Shown: positions 1 through 6,391 of the stretch, piece by piece
Layout: every line of letters begins with the position of its first letter
Numbering within the stretch: position 1 is the first letter of the stretch
From: Propionibacteriaceae bacterium
GTDB lineage: Bacteria > Actinomycetota > Actinomycetes > Propionibacteriales > Propionibacteriaceae
Length of the DNA stretch: 9,403 nucleotides
NCBI GenBank assembly: GCA_009778535.1
Contig: WRJP01000069.1
Location: 1-9,403 of the forward strand
Direction: 5' to 3'
Translations under genes and position numbers: made by a program
Notes under the pieces: model-generated
The model's input: only the letters and a program-made list of their open reading frames with translations
Database searches by the model: none
What the model was told of the DNA's origin: nothing

Positions 1-468
1 AAGGCGTGCCACATCTTCGGGGGCGTCTTGCATGAATTTTGATCTAAATAAATCCCATGACACCAGGGTCGTACCATCTGGACTTTCTGCGGCGCTAGCC
101 ATTGCCTTTTTCTTTTGTTCTGGTGGCACGTTGTCACTGACAGACTGGCCGTCAGCAATAACAAAGGCGGTATGAAACACCAACCGCTGGATCCGATCTG
201 GTATGACTTGCCAAACTGGGGCAATAACAGATCCAGCAAAACTGTGTCCAACAAGAATTACCTGCCTCAAATCTAGGCGGGTTATTTCATCGACAACGGC
301 CGCAACATAATGCGAATGGTTTATTCCCGCACGTCCTGCCAACCGCATGGAGCCAGGGAGGGCAGGTGTCACCACACGATTTCCCTGCTCTCGCAGCGCC
401 CAGGCTACAGGTTCCCATGCCCAGCTGCTGTGCCATGAGCCGTGTACCAGCACATAGGTGTTTCGCAT
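1..468 (-). CDS. alpha/beta hydrolase, C-terminus beyond the window
   Basis: The frame opens at ATG 468-466 and runs without a stop to the window edge, giving the first 156 residues of a longer protein. It begins MRNTYVLVHGSWHSSWAWEP, the first strand and oxyanion-hole HG motif of small alpha/beta hydrolases. The nucleophile elbow is GHSFAG with Ser76, in the family's usual place. The catalytic acid and His should lie in the missing part. The family (esterase/salicylate esterase/haloperoxidase-like, cytoplasmic) is broad, so the substrate cannot be given. An AAGG on the minus strand (477-480) lies 8 bases before the ATG and supports the start. It is downstream of, and co-directional with, the substrate-binding lipoprotein gene, but an 18-bp inverted repeat separates them, so it may be transcribed partly or wholly on its own. 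Confidence 0.85.
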   Translation of the reverse strand, partial: MRNTYVLVHGSWHSSWAWEPVAWALREQGNRVVTPALPGSMRLAGRAGINHSHYVAAVVDEITRLDLRQVILVGHSFAGSVIAPVWQVIPDRIQRLVFHTAFVIADGQSVSDNVPPEQKKKAMASAAESPDGTTLVSWDLFRSKFMQDAPEDVARL

Positions 469-489
469 CTGTTTGACCTTAAAAGTTGC

Positions 490-545
490 TTAACCGGCTC
501 TACTGATTCGACACGACAAGGTGTGTTATCAGTAGAGCCGGTTAA
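490..545 (-). terminator. strong inverted repeat, probable terminator of the lipoprotein gene
   Basis: Two perfectly complementary 18-base arms, 490-507 (TTAACCGGCTCTACTGAT) and 528-545, flank a 20-base loop that itself contains ACAC/GTGT complementarity. The hairpin starts 39 bases past the stop codon of the lipoprotein gene. On the minus strand it is followed by GCAACTTTT, only a short T-run, so it is an imperfect intrinsic terminator. Since it also lies just upstream of the hydrolase ATG, it could instead be an operator, an mRNA processing hairpin or a dispersed repeat. Confidence 0.5.
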
Positions 546-584
546 TAGCTGAATTGTTTTCCAATAGGCAATAACGGCGCTTAC

Positions 585-1634
585 TTACGGAAGTATGGCT
601 CCTTCAAGCGACTGACGCCCCTGAGTAATGCCTACTGCTTCATTGGCGACGATCATTGTCATGAGGTCGGCCTCAAGCAACTCTCCACTAAACTCTGGCA
701 GTGGCGTGTCTCTAACGACCGCAATGTCTAACCCGGTCATCTCAGCGCAATGGGTCATGGCTGTTTCGGAGTTAGCTGCAATCCAAGCAATAGCCTCATC
801 AATGGCGGCGCGGAAGCGTGTGATAACTTCGCCGTTCGCCAAAGCCCAATCTTTATCGGCAATGAAGAAAGCGTTCGTTGATCTGTCAGAGTTGATTGCG
901 ATCTGGCTGGCTTCTGTAACCGGTTCAGAGATGCTGCGATGGCCGGCCAATTCAATAACCCTGGAGTAAGGAATAACCGAAACTGCTGCATCAATGTTGC
1001 CGGCTTTGATTTGGTCTTCCATGTTTGCGAACGGGGTAGCCACAAAGTCGAAATCATCCTTGCCGATACCTTGTTGCATGGCAACGTATTGCATGGCGAT
1101 GGTCGACGCAGACGTTACGTTGACTACACCAACTCGCTTGCCGACCAGATCTTTGAGTTCCTGGTAGGGACTGTCGTTAGCAACCATTACATAGGTGTTT
1201 GGTTCTTTCGCTGTGTTTAACGCCACGTTCGACACGGCGATGATTGAGATCCCCTCAGAAAGTGCTGACAGGAAACCCGATGGCGTTTGCATTACCATAT
1301 CGAATTGCTTGCCCAGCGAGCTTGTAGCGGTTGCGGTATTGGTTTGAGCCTCCATCGTGACGTTCAAACCGTGCTTTTGGAAAATCCCTTCTTTGCCCGC
1401 AACGAATGGGGGTAGCAGTGGCGATGAATACGTGAACGAAATGTGGAGATCCACCGGCACCCAAGCCGATTCTGTTGGGGTTGCAGATTCTGATGCAGAA
1501 GGTGGAGGTGGAGGTGGAGCGGATGATGGAGCAGTTTCTCCACCACATGCGGTGAGGCTCATCGTCGCGATTGCGAGCACACCGAGCGCTCCTATTAGAC
1601 GACGAAACTGAGTGCTTGATTTTTTGGTTTTCAT
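585..1634 (-). CDS. ABC transporter substrate-binding lipoprotein, NMT1/THI5 (SsuA/TauA-like) family
   Basis: This 349-residue protein should be secreted and lipid-anchored outside the cytoplasmic membrane, capturing a small solute for an ABC importer. It has a basic N-terminus (MKTKKSSTQFRR), a hydrophobic stretch at about 13-29 and a lipobox LTAC ending at Cys30. A flexible linker at about 31-57 follows, with six or more consecutive prolines coded by a GGTGGA-rich run near 1501-1518. The mature fold starts near residue 60. PPFVAGKEGIFQKHGLNVTM (about 75-94), the DLVGKRVGVVN segment and the MEDQIKAGNIDAAV segment are typical of the NMT1/THI5 group, which binds HMP, taurine, alkanesulfonates, nitrate or aromatics. 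The ligand cannot be told from sequence. No permease or ATPase gene is in the window. Minus-strand AGAGAG, about 9 bases before the ATG, serves as ribosome binding site. Confidence 0.88.
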   Translation of the reverse strand: MKTKKSSTQFRRLIGALGVLAIATMSLTACGGETAPSSAPPPPPPSASESATPTESAWVPVDLHISFTYSSPLLPPFVAGKEGIFQKHGLNVTMEAQTNTATATSSLGKQFDMVMQTPSGFLSALSEGISIIAVSNVALNTAKEPNTYVMVANDSPYQELKDLVGKRVGVVNVTSASTIAMQYVAMQQGIGKDDFDFVATPFANMEDQIKAGNIDAAVSVIPYSRVIELAGHRSISEPVTEASQIAINSDRSTNAFFIADKDWALANGEVITRFRAAIDEAIAWIAANSETAMTHCAEMTGLDIAVVRDTPLPEFSGELLEADLMTMIVANEAVGITQGRQSLEGAILP

Positions 1635-1656
1635 TTTCTCATGCTCTCTGACTTGT

Positions 1657-1675
1657 CTTGCTTGCGTGAAGCAAG
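1657..1675 (-). promoter_or_regulatory. leader hairpin before the lipoprotein gene
   Basis: A perfect 7-bp stem (CTTGCTT at 1657-1663, AAGCAAG at 1669-1675) with a 5-base loop lies 23 bases before the lipoprotein start codon, just ahead of its ribosome binding site. No T-run follows, so it is not a terminator. It may affect mRNA stability or translation; no known riboswitch is recognised. Confidence 0.35.
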
Positions 1676-1824
1676 TATGGAAACCTATCTCTCGTCTGCT
1701 TTCATGAAACGCTCGGCTGCAACGAGTGCCATCTGGACACCCGAACAGGATGATCTTTCACTTAGACTGACGGTATGCCTGCTGTTTTCCTCAGCTCGGC
1801 TACCATCGCCACGCAAAAGTGTTT

Positions 1825-1841
1825 CACTGAACGAGACAGTG
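1825..1841. promoter_or_regulatory. candidate repressor operator at the lipoprotein promoter start
   Basis: CACTG (1825-1829) and CAGTG (1837-1841) form an inverted repeat with a 7-base spacer, covering the predicted transcription start. Overlapping it is TTCACTGAA (1823-1831), itself a 4+1+4 palindrome. Its minus-strand form TTCAGTGA also occurs in the palindrome at the ferredoxin operon promoter, in the same orientation relative to transcription. A common regulator, such as the IclR protein here, is an inference. Confidence 0.35.
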
Positions 1842-1845
1842 TTTT

Positions 1846-1874
1846 ATTGTATAGCAATGCCGGTTTTTAGTCAA
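1846..1874 (-). promoter_or_regulatory. sigma-70-type promoter for the substrate-binding lipoprotein gene
   Basis: On the minus strand a -35 box TTGACT (1874-1869) is separated by exactly 17 bases from a -10 box TACAAT (1851-1846). Transcription should start near 1839, giving a leader of about 205 bases. These are close matches to the consensus at the ideal spacing and in the right orientation. Confidence 0.6.
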
Positions 1875-1922
1875 ACCTTTTGATTTGAAATAAACAAAGA
1901 ATCCGAGTGCTGGCGACGCTAG

Positions 1923-1952
1923 TTGACCACAGCTATCATTTCTCTTTATTAA
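1923..1952 (+). promoter_or_regulatory. possible promoter for kdgK
   Basis: TTGACC (1923-1928) is followed after 18 bases by TATTAA (1947-1952), which matches the -10 consensus at four of six positions. Transcription from here would leave a leader of about 90 bases before the kdgK GTG. The match is moderate and no other candidate in the gap is better. Confidence 0.3.
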
Positions 1953-2047
1953 CTCTAAATAGACCGAAAGCGAAATCCTCTTTACTGAACCTGGTTGAGT
2001 GTAGTCTACTTCGTTTAAGTCTGATCAACGAGAGAGGGTGAAAATCG

Positions 2048-3079
2048 GTGAAACGGTTCATTACGTTCGGCGAAATAATGCTGCGGCTCGCCCCCCGAGG
2101 CAACCTCCGGCTACTTCAAGAGCAGTACTTTGAGGCTACGTTTGGCGGCGGTGAAGCAAATGTTGCAGTGTCGCTTGCTCAGTTTGGTCTAGACAGCGCC
2201 TACTTAACCCTGCTGCCGACCAATGACATTGGCTTGGCGTGTACTAGGGAACTGCGAGGCTTCGGTGTGGACACCTCGCCAATCGTGACGAAGCCCGGAA
2301 GAATCGGAGTTTACTTTGTCGAACCTGGATCGAATATGCGCCCGTCAAAAGTTATCTATGACCGGGCAGACTCTGTGATCGCTACGGCGCAACTAGAAGA
2401 TGTCGATTTCACTGCTGCATTCAGTGGTCGGGATTGGCTTCACGTTACCGGTATTACTCCAGCCATCAGCAGCAATGGGGCGGAACTGACCCGTGAAGCG
2501 GTTAGGGTGGCGAAGCAGCTCGGCCTGACGGTCTCATGCGATCTTAACTATCGCTCAAGCTTATGGAAGTATGGGGTTGAACCACAAAGTGTGATGAGCG
2601 AACTGGTTCCTTTCGTTGATGTTTTAATCGCAAATGAGGAAGATATCCAGAAAATGCTTGGGTTGGAAGCCGCAGCAGTTGATGTGAGTTCAGGTGAACT
2701 TGATACCGCCGAATACCAGCAGCTTGCAGAAACGGTCTTTACCAAATACCCGCAGCTACGTCTAGTTGCAACTACGCTCAGAGAATCAAAGAACGCGAAT
2801 CAAAATGACTGGGCTGCATGCGTTTTCGATGGATCCCAGTTCCTAGTTTCGCGCAAGTATTCCATAACCGACATCGTGGATCGTGTGGGCGGAGGAGATT
2901 CGTTCGCAGCAGGTTTCATCTACGGTCTGAACGAGCTTTCCGACCTTCGGGAGGCACTGGAGTTCGCAGTGGCGGCAAGCGCACTCAATCACACGATACG
3001 CGGCGACTTCAACCGAGTGTCTCCAAGCGAAGTGCTGGCACTGATGGGCGGCGACACTTCGGGACGAGTTAAGCGGTAG
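2048..3079 (+). CDS. kdgK: 2-keto-3-deoxygluconate kinase, PfkB (ribokinase) family
   Basis: The 343-residue cytoplasmic sugar kinase is predicted to phosphorylate 2-keto-3-deoxygluconate with ATP to KDPG, the step feeding hexuronate or gluconate breakdown into the Entner-Doudoroff aldolase. The N-terminus MKRFITFGEIMLRLAPRGN and the sugar-site GGGEANVAVS (33-42) are typical of KdgK. So are YDRADS (104-109), DLNYRSSLW (165-173) and the late HTIRGDFN (315-322). The PfkB signature is DRVGGGDSFAAGF (278-290), with Asp284 as catalytic base and the glycines as anion hole. Length fits the family. The start is GTG 2048, preceded by GAGAGGG (2032-2038) at good spacing. No KDPG aldolase or uronate genes are near, so it stands alone; it converges on the iclR gene. 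A related ketose or fructose kinase activity is possible. Confidence 0.88.
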   Translation: MKRFITFGEIMLRLAPRGNLRLLQEQYFEATFGGGEANVAVSLAQFGLDSAYLTLLPTNDIGLACTRELRGFGVDTSPIVTKPGRIGVYFVEPGSNMRPSKVIYDRADSVIATAQLEDVDFTAAFSGRDWLHVTGITPAISSNGAELTREAVRVAKQLGLTVSCDLNYRSSLWKYGVEPQSVMSELVPFVDVLIANEEDIQKMLGLEAAAVDVSSGELDTAEYQQLAETVFTKYPQLRLVATTLRESKNANQNDWAACVFDGSQFLVSRKYSITDIVDRVGGGDSFAAGFIYGLNELSDLREALEFAVAASALNHTIRGDFNRVSPSEVLALMGGDTSGRVKR

Positions 3080-3191
3080 CAGCAATCTCCTGTGCCGCTA
3101 GCTATTAGAAAGTGCCGCCTTCGTTTTCTCAAGGAAATGGCGCGTCGCTTCGGCTGTAGAGTGCGTCGTATTGGGATGGCTTGTTTCTTGG

Positions 3192-4073
3192 TTATTGTCT
3201 GGCGTGGCCGAGCATCTTGGAAATCGAGGCTGCGGTCTGCATAGTTGCTTCACTAATCGATTCAATCTCCGCCAGAATCCGCTCTGCCGGTCCAGCAACA
3301 CTCAGCGATGCGACCGGTCGGTTGAGATAGTTTAAGATGCTCGCGCCGCAGCAAGCGACAGCTTCGACGTTCTCGCAATTGTCAATGGCATAGCCACGAG
3401 CTCGGCTTTCCCGGATATCCTCAATGAGTTTGTCAACGTCGGTAATAGTTTGTGGGGTTCGTTGTGACAGCGTGAGTCGATGCACAACACTTAACATTTC
3501 GGCATCTGGCAGATTGGACAAGAAGGCTCTGCCCATGGAAGTGCAGTGTAACGGGTTACGCTGCCCGATCTCTGAAGAATGAGCCACTGCATGCCAGCCC
3601 ATTTCTTTGTGCACGTATACCATTTCGTCGTCGCTGTTCACTGCGAGAAAAACAGTCTCTCCAACGCGCTGAGCTAGTTCTTGCATTGGCACACGTGCCA
3701 CCTGTGCGACATCAAGGTACGCTACCGCTGCCATGCCTATTTCGGCTGCCTGAAAACCCAAACTTAACTGGCGTCCGCTATCCATCCGCTCCAATAAGCC
3801 ATACTCGCAAAGGGTGTTGAGAATTCGATAAGTTGTGCTGCGGCTGAGGTTCATTTCGCGGGCAATGTCGGAAGGACTCCAGCGGGGTTTATGTACGAAT
3901 AGCCTAAGTATCTTAAGGCTGCGACTCAAGATACCTTTCGGTTCTTCAGCGCGTTCGATCTCTACTTCCGATGTGGGCAACAGATCACCTCTGAGCTGCG
4001 GCAAACAGTTAATGTTTGCACGTTTATCGTCACTTGCGTTTGTATTAGTAGAGCGTCTAGCCGACACTGCCAT
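3192..4073 (-). CDS. IclR-family transcriptional regulator
   Basis: This is a 293-residue DNA-binding regulator with the standard two-domain layout. A winged helix-turn-helix lies at about 48-108, with positioning helix SPSDIAREMNL (66-76) and recognition helix SRSTTYRILNTL (78-89). An effector-binding GAF-like domain spans about 120-290, marked by RNPLHCTSMGRAFLS (172-186), RARGYAIDNCENVEAVACCG (224-243) and PVASLSVAGPAERI (253-266). About 47 extra residues precede the helix-turn-helix, so the true start could lie further in; no strong ribosome binding site precedes ATG 4073. IclR proteins commonly control adjacent, divergent catabolic operons and bind a pathway metabolite. Its position facing the ferredoxin/UbiD operon across a palindrome fits that pattern. 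Cys241 and Cys242 are adjacent in the effector domain; any redox role is speculative. Confidence 0.9.
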   Translation of the reverse strand: MAVSARRSTNTNASDDKRANINCLPQLRGDLLPTSEVEIERAEEPKGILSRSLKILRLFVHKPRWSPSDIAREMNLSRSTTYRILNTLCEYGLLERMDSGRQLSLGFQAAEIGMAAVAYLDVAQVARVPMQELAQRVGETVFLAVNSDDEMVYVHKEMGWHAVAHSSEIGQRNPLHCTSMGRAFLSNLPDAEMLSVVHRLTLSQRTPQTITDVDKLIEDIRESRARGYAIDNCENVEAVACCGASILNYLNRPVASLSVAGPAERILAEIESISEATMQTAASISKMLGHARQ

Positions 4074-4076
4074 CCA

Positions 4077-4107
4077 TTGACAGCTACACTCTCTATAAGA
4101 CTACAAT
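4077..4107 (+). promoter_or_regulatory. promoter of the ferredoxin/LarA-like/MoCF/UbiD operon
   Basis: A perfect -35 box TTGACA (4077-4082) and a -10 box TACAAT (4102-4107) are separated by 19 bases, slightly longer than ideal. Transcription should begin near 4114, inside the 4110-4142 palindrome. The -35 box lies only four bases outside the iclR start codon, so the two divergent transcription units share regulatory DNA. Confidence 0.5.
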
Positions 4108-4109
4108 AG

Positions 4110-4142
4110 CTCATTCAGTGAGCACATGCACTACTGAATGAG
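4110..4142. promoter_or_regulatory. 33-bp palindromic operator candidate
   Basis: Perfect 10-base arms, CTCATTCAGT (4110-4119) and ACTGAATGAG (4133-4142), flank a 13-base spacer. The palindrome sits in the iclR/ferredoxin divergent gap and covers the predicted start of the plus-strand transcript, a standard repressor position. Binding by the adjacent IclR-family protein is inferred from position. Confidence 0.55.
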
Positions 4143-4245
4143 AGAATGTGACTGGACCCAACTCTGCAAGCTCAATAGTGGAAATACGATCTGCGGTGTG
4201 TCTGCGGTTGTCGTCCGGCCAGGCAACGGTGAGACGGGTAAGAAC

Positions 4246-4935
4246 GTGAAAACTGTCTTCTTCAAAGCGGTAGTCGATGTTGAAAAATGTATGGGGTGTT
4301 CGATCTGCACCAAGGTTTGCCCCACGACAGCGATTTTCATGCGTGCACGATTTGCCGTCGTCGAGGAATACCGGTGTTCTGGTTGTAGGGCTTGCGTTCA
4401 AGCCTGCCCATTCCAAGCCCTAACTTTGGAACCAACTGACAAGGTGACCGATCCCCGTGCTTCTGTGGCTCTCGTCCGTCCTCCCTGGACGATAGGAGAG
4501 GAGAAAGCTGCATGGGTCTCACAGCGGAAAGCTGCTGCACGCGAATTATGTCAGCGAGCAGGACTTCACCCCGATCAACAAATCTGTATGTGCACTGACG
4601 ACCTCCTGGCTGAGGATGTGGCCGCAGCCGTACTAGCTGGTAAAACTCAACCCGATGACTTAGTGCTGGCGGTAGGACTTCGTTCAGGCTGCACAGTTCT
4701 ATGTCTCTCGGCGCTTTTCCGAATTTTGAAAGCGGCTGGCATTGAAACCAAGTCACCGCCAGCTAACGGATGGAACTGGTATCCGGGTACCCCAAGTCAA
4801 GACAGTTTTCCTGACGAGTTCGATGCCAAATACGGAGCACTCGGCTACCGCTTTAGCGAGGACAAAAAAATGATGAATCAAGTGTTATCCTCGGCAAGCA
4901 CAGACCAAACCGAGATCAGTGATGAGAGATTGTGA
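4246..4935 (+). CDS. 2x[4Fe-4S] ferredoxin fused to a BFD-like cysteine domain
   Basis: From GTG 4246 the product has 229 residues. The N-terminal domain is a bacterial two-cluster ferredoxin: CMGCSICTKVCP (Cys15, 18, 21, 25) and CSGCRACVQACP (Cys44, 47, 50, 54). A second cysteine set follows after a linker: CMC at 114-116, then Cys149 and Cys153, with the helical segment AEDVAAAVLAGKT between. The pattern C-x-C-x32-C-x3-C resembles the BFD-type [2Fe-2S] fold (normally x31-32 and C-x2-C). The last 60 or so residues, including GWNWYPGTPS, are unfamiliar. The role is probably electron transfer to or from an operon partner. The start is uncertain: an in-frame ATG at 4138 would add 36 non-ferredoxin-like residues, lies inside the operator palindrome and lacks a ribosome binding site. 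GTG 4198 is also possible, and the sites before all three are weak. The gene end overlaps the next gene's region. Confidence 0.8.
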   Translation: MKTVFFKAVVDVEKCMGCSICTKVCPTTAIFMRARFAVVEEYRCSGCRACVQACPFQALTLEPTDKVTDPRASVALVRPPWTIGEEKAAWVSQRKAAARELCQRAGLHPDQQICMCTDDLLAEDVAAAVLAGKTQPDDLVLAVGLRSGCTVLCLSALFRILKAAGIETKSPPANGWNWYPGTPSQDSFPDEFDAKYGALGYRFSEDKKMMNQVLSSASTDQTEISDERL

Positions 4936-4937
4936 CA

Positions 4938-6371
4938 ATGAGCGAATCCAGAAGCACACTTGCCCCGGCGCTGCTGCGACCATCGCTTTACGGGGTTGCA
5001 CCAGACAAGGTTGCTATGCGGGCAGCTCAAGTACCAGGCATGACGTCTCGACTTACGACGGATTTGTTTCCGGATTCAACTCCGCTGATTTATCCTGCAT
5101 TGAACGGTAAGAACAACGTCCTCGAAGCTACCCGTAAAGCGCTTGAAGCAGTTAACCTCGATCAGGTTGAGCAGAACGACACGATCAATGTAGTCGTCTC
5201 TCACAGCCCACTTGCCATGATGAATGGCGAACCGATGACTGCGGCGTTGAAAGCTATCCGTGAGGTGTTGCTTGAACGTACGCCCTGCCGTCAGGTTCGA
5301 CTGCGTGTAACTGGAGGTAGCCGATTTCGTGAGCAAGCTGAGTTAATTACGCATCTTGGTCTTGACAAGATTTTTGAGGGCAAGGCAAAGCCAGTTGCCG
5401 CACTCGATCGAGGTGTTGCCATTGATACCGAGATTGGCAGGCTGTGGGGATTACACAAGGTTTACGACAGTACCTGGTTGTTCCATGTGCATACTTCGGA
5501 TTTACGAGAGGTTCATTTTCACCGGATGTTGGATCGGGCATTAAAGCCATTTGGCATGGCGTATGCCAGGGGTGAAACACGTTCTGCATTTCATATGAGC
5601 ATGGGGCCACGTTCGGCCATGTTTATCTGCCGAGCAATCTTTCAATCCGAATTCGTCCAACGCCGGTACTTAGCTAGCTGCTTCCTGCTAGTCAGCCCAG
5701 GAGGTGTGGCAGAGGTTGTAGCCGGAAACGATCTGAACCAGCTTGGCGAACGTGTAACAGCTTCGGCGCTCCAGGAGTTCGGAAAGATGATCCAACTTAT
5801 GGGAGAAATCGACTCCTGTGTTGCGGTGTTGGATGCACCGATGCCAGTCATTTACTGCACAGCTGCAGCAATTGCATATGCGGCGTTTGCATCAGCTCGC
5901 GAAGACGTGCTTGACCTTGATGTGGCATTGCCAGCGTTTTCTACGCTCAGTGAATCTTTGCTCAACCACGGAGGTAACCCACTGGCACCCATTCCACCGA
6001 TTCATCCTGGTCTACGTGCATGCGTCCAGAACTATGCCTGGCGTGGTTCGCCCTTCTCCACGCTGCCAAAGCTCATCCCGACCCAGGTAGTCGGAAAAGA
6101 GCAAGTTGAGATGTTCGCTGGTGATTCTCAAAACATCTCGTATATGAAACACGCACGACCGGCTGAAAGTTTGACCCAAGCCATTGCTACAGCTTGCGCT
6201 GAAGCCGAAACTGACAAGATTCTCGTCTTCGATAACGCAATAGGCGGGCTGAACTGTTCGCAAAGCATGGCTGAGTACCTTGATGCCCTTGCCCCTGCCG
6301 TGTCGGCCAAGGTTGACCGTGACCTGATGCCGCGTTGGCTTTCGCAGCGCGGCATAGCGCCGAAAGTCTGA
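4938..6371 (+). CDS. divergent LarA-like (lactate racemase superfamily, DUF2088-type) protein
   Basis: This is a 477-residue protein with no membrane segment or signal peptide. Manual comparison with LarA suggests distant homology. A Rossmann-like INVVVSHSPLAMMNGEPMT aligns where LarA has its DHTRP region. VRLRVTGGSRFREQAELI aligns with LarA's ATGFHRPSTHEELV, and RPAESLTQAI...DKILVFDNA near the C-terminus aligns with LarA's AKTLDEAMEKA...KVTVIPDG. The residues that act in LarA are not retained: GFHR becomes GGSR, and no GGRKS motif carrying the cofactor Lys is seen. Instead a His-rich stretch occurs, HVH (183-185) and HFH (193-195), a possible metal site. The enzymatic role is unknown; an epimerase/racemase-like or CO2-linked reaction is only a guess. 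GAGAG (4924-4928) favours ATG 4938; GTG 4932, overlapping the ferredoxin stop as GTGA, is the alternative. It is probably translationally coupled to the ferredoxin. Confidence 0.6.
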   Translation: MSESRSTLAPALLRPSLYGVAPDKVAMRAAQVPGMTSRLTTDLFPDSTPLIYPALNGKNNVLEATRKALEAVNLDQVEQNDTINVVVSHSPLAMMNGEPMTAALKAIREVLLERTPCRQVRLRVTGGSRFREQAELITHLGLDKIFEGKAKPVAALDRGVAIDTEIGRLWGLHKVYDSTWLFHVHTSDLREVHFHRMLDRALKPFGMAYARGETRSAFHMSMGPRSAMFICRAIFQSEFVQRRYLASCFLLVSPGGVAEVVAGNDLNQLGERVTASALQEFGKMIQLMGEIDSCVAVLDAPMPVIYCTAAAIAYAAFASAREDVLDLDVALPAFSTLSESLLNHGGNPLAPIPPIHPGLRACVQNYAWRGSPFSTLPKLIPTQVVGKEQVEMFAGDSQNISYMKHARPAESLTQAIATACAEAETDKILVFDNAIGGLNCSQSMAEYLDALAPAVSAKVDRDLMPRWLSQRGIAPKV

Positions 6372-6391
6372 AGCCGAGGTTAGTGACGAAA

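Larger units (their letters stand above)
1635..2047. other. 413-bp divergent intergenic region between the lipoprotein gene and kdgK
   Basis: No convincing gene is present. An 80-codon plus-strand frame at 1641-1883 has no recognisable protein features and covers the opposing promoter and leader. The region holds the lipoprotein promoter (1846-1874), a short inverted repeat at its start site (1825-1841), a leader of about 200 bases with a hairpin (1657-1675), and a possible kdgK promoter (1923-1952). On the minus strand 1685-1732 could encode a 15-residue leader peptide (MALVAAERFMKADER), but no good ribosome binding site precedes it. The motif TTTCACT(N)A(N4)GAC(N)GT occurs twice, at 1756-1774 and 1822-1840. 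Confidence 0.6.

Noticed and set aside
1501..1518. GGTGGA tandem trinucleotide-like repeat
   Set aside because: It encodes the poly-proline part of the lipoprotein linker, a common feature, so I do not list it as a separate repeat element.
1685..1732. Gene remnant on the minus strand ending MALVAAERFMKADER
   Set aside because: The open stretch is about 52 codons, has no start other than this internal ATG and matches no family I know. Kept only as a possible leader peptide.
1641..1883. 80-codon plus-strand open frame in the divergent gap
   Set aside because: No ribosome binding site and no recognisable protein pattern. It lies across the opposing lipoprotein promoter, start site and leader.
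3080..3191. Possible bidirectional terminator between convergent kdgK and iclR
   Set aside because: Only short, weak complementarities (for example AGCGG/CCGCT) and no hairpin with a T-run. I see no supportable feature in this gap.
4093..4098. TTATAG as a -10 box for iclR on the minus strand
   Set aside because: No acceptable -35 box lies 16-19 bases upstream, so I could not support a promoter call.
4138..4245. N-terminal extension of the ferredoxin from ATG 4138
   Set aside because: The ATG is inside the operator palindrome with no ribosome binding site. The 36 residues do not resemble a ferredoxin start, whereas GTG 4246 gives a typical one. It is not fully excluded.
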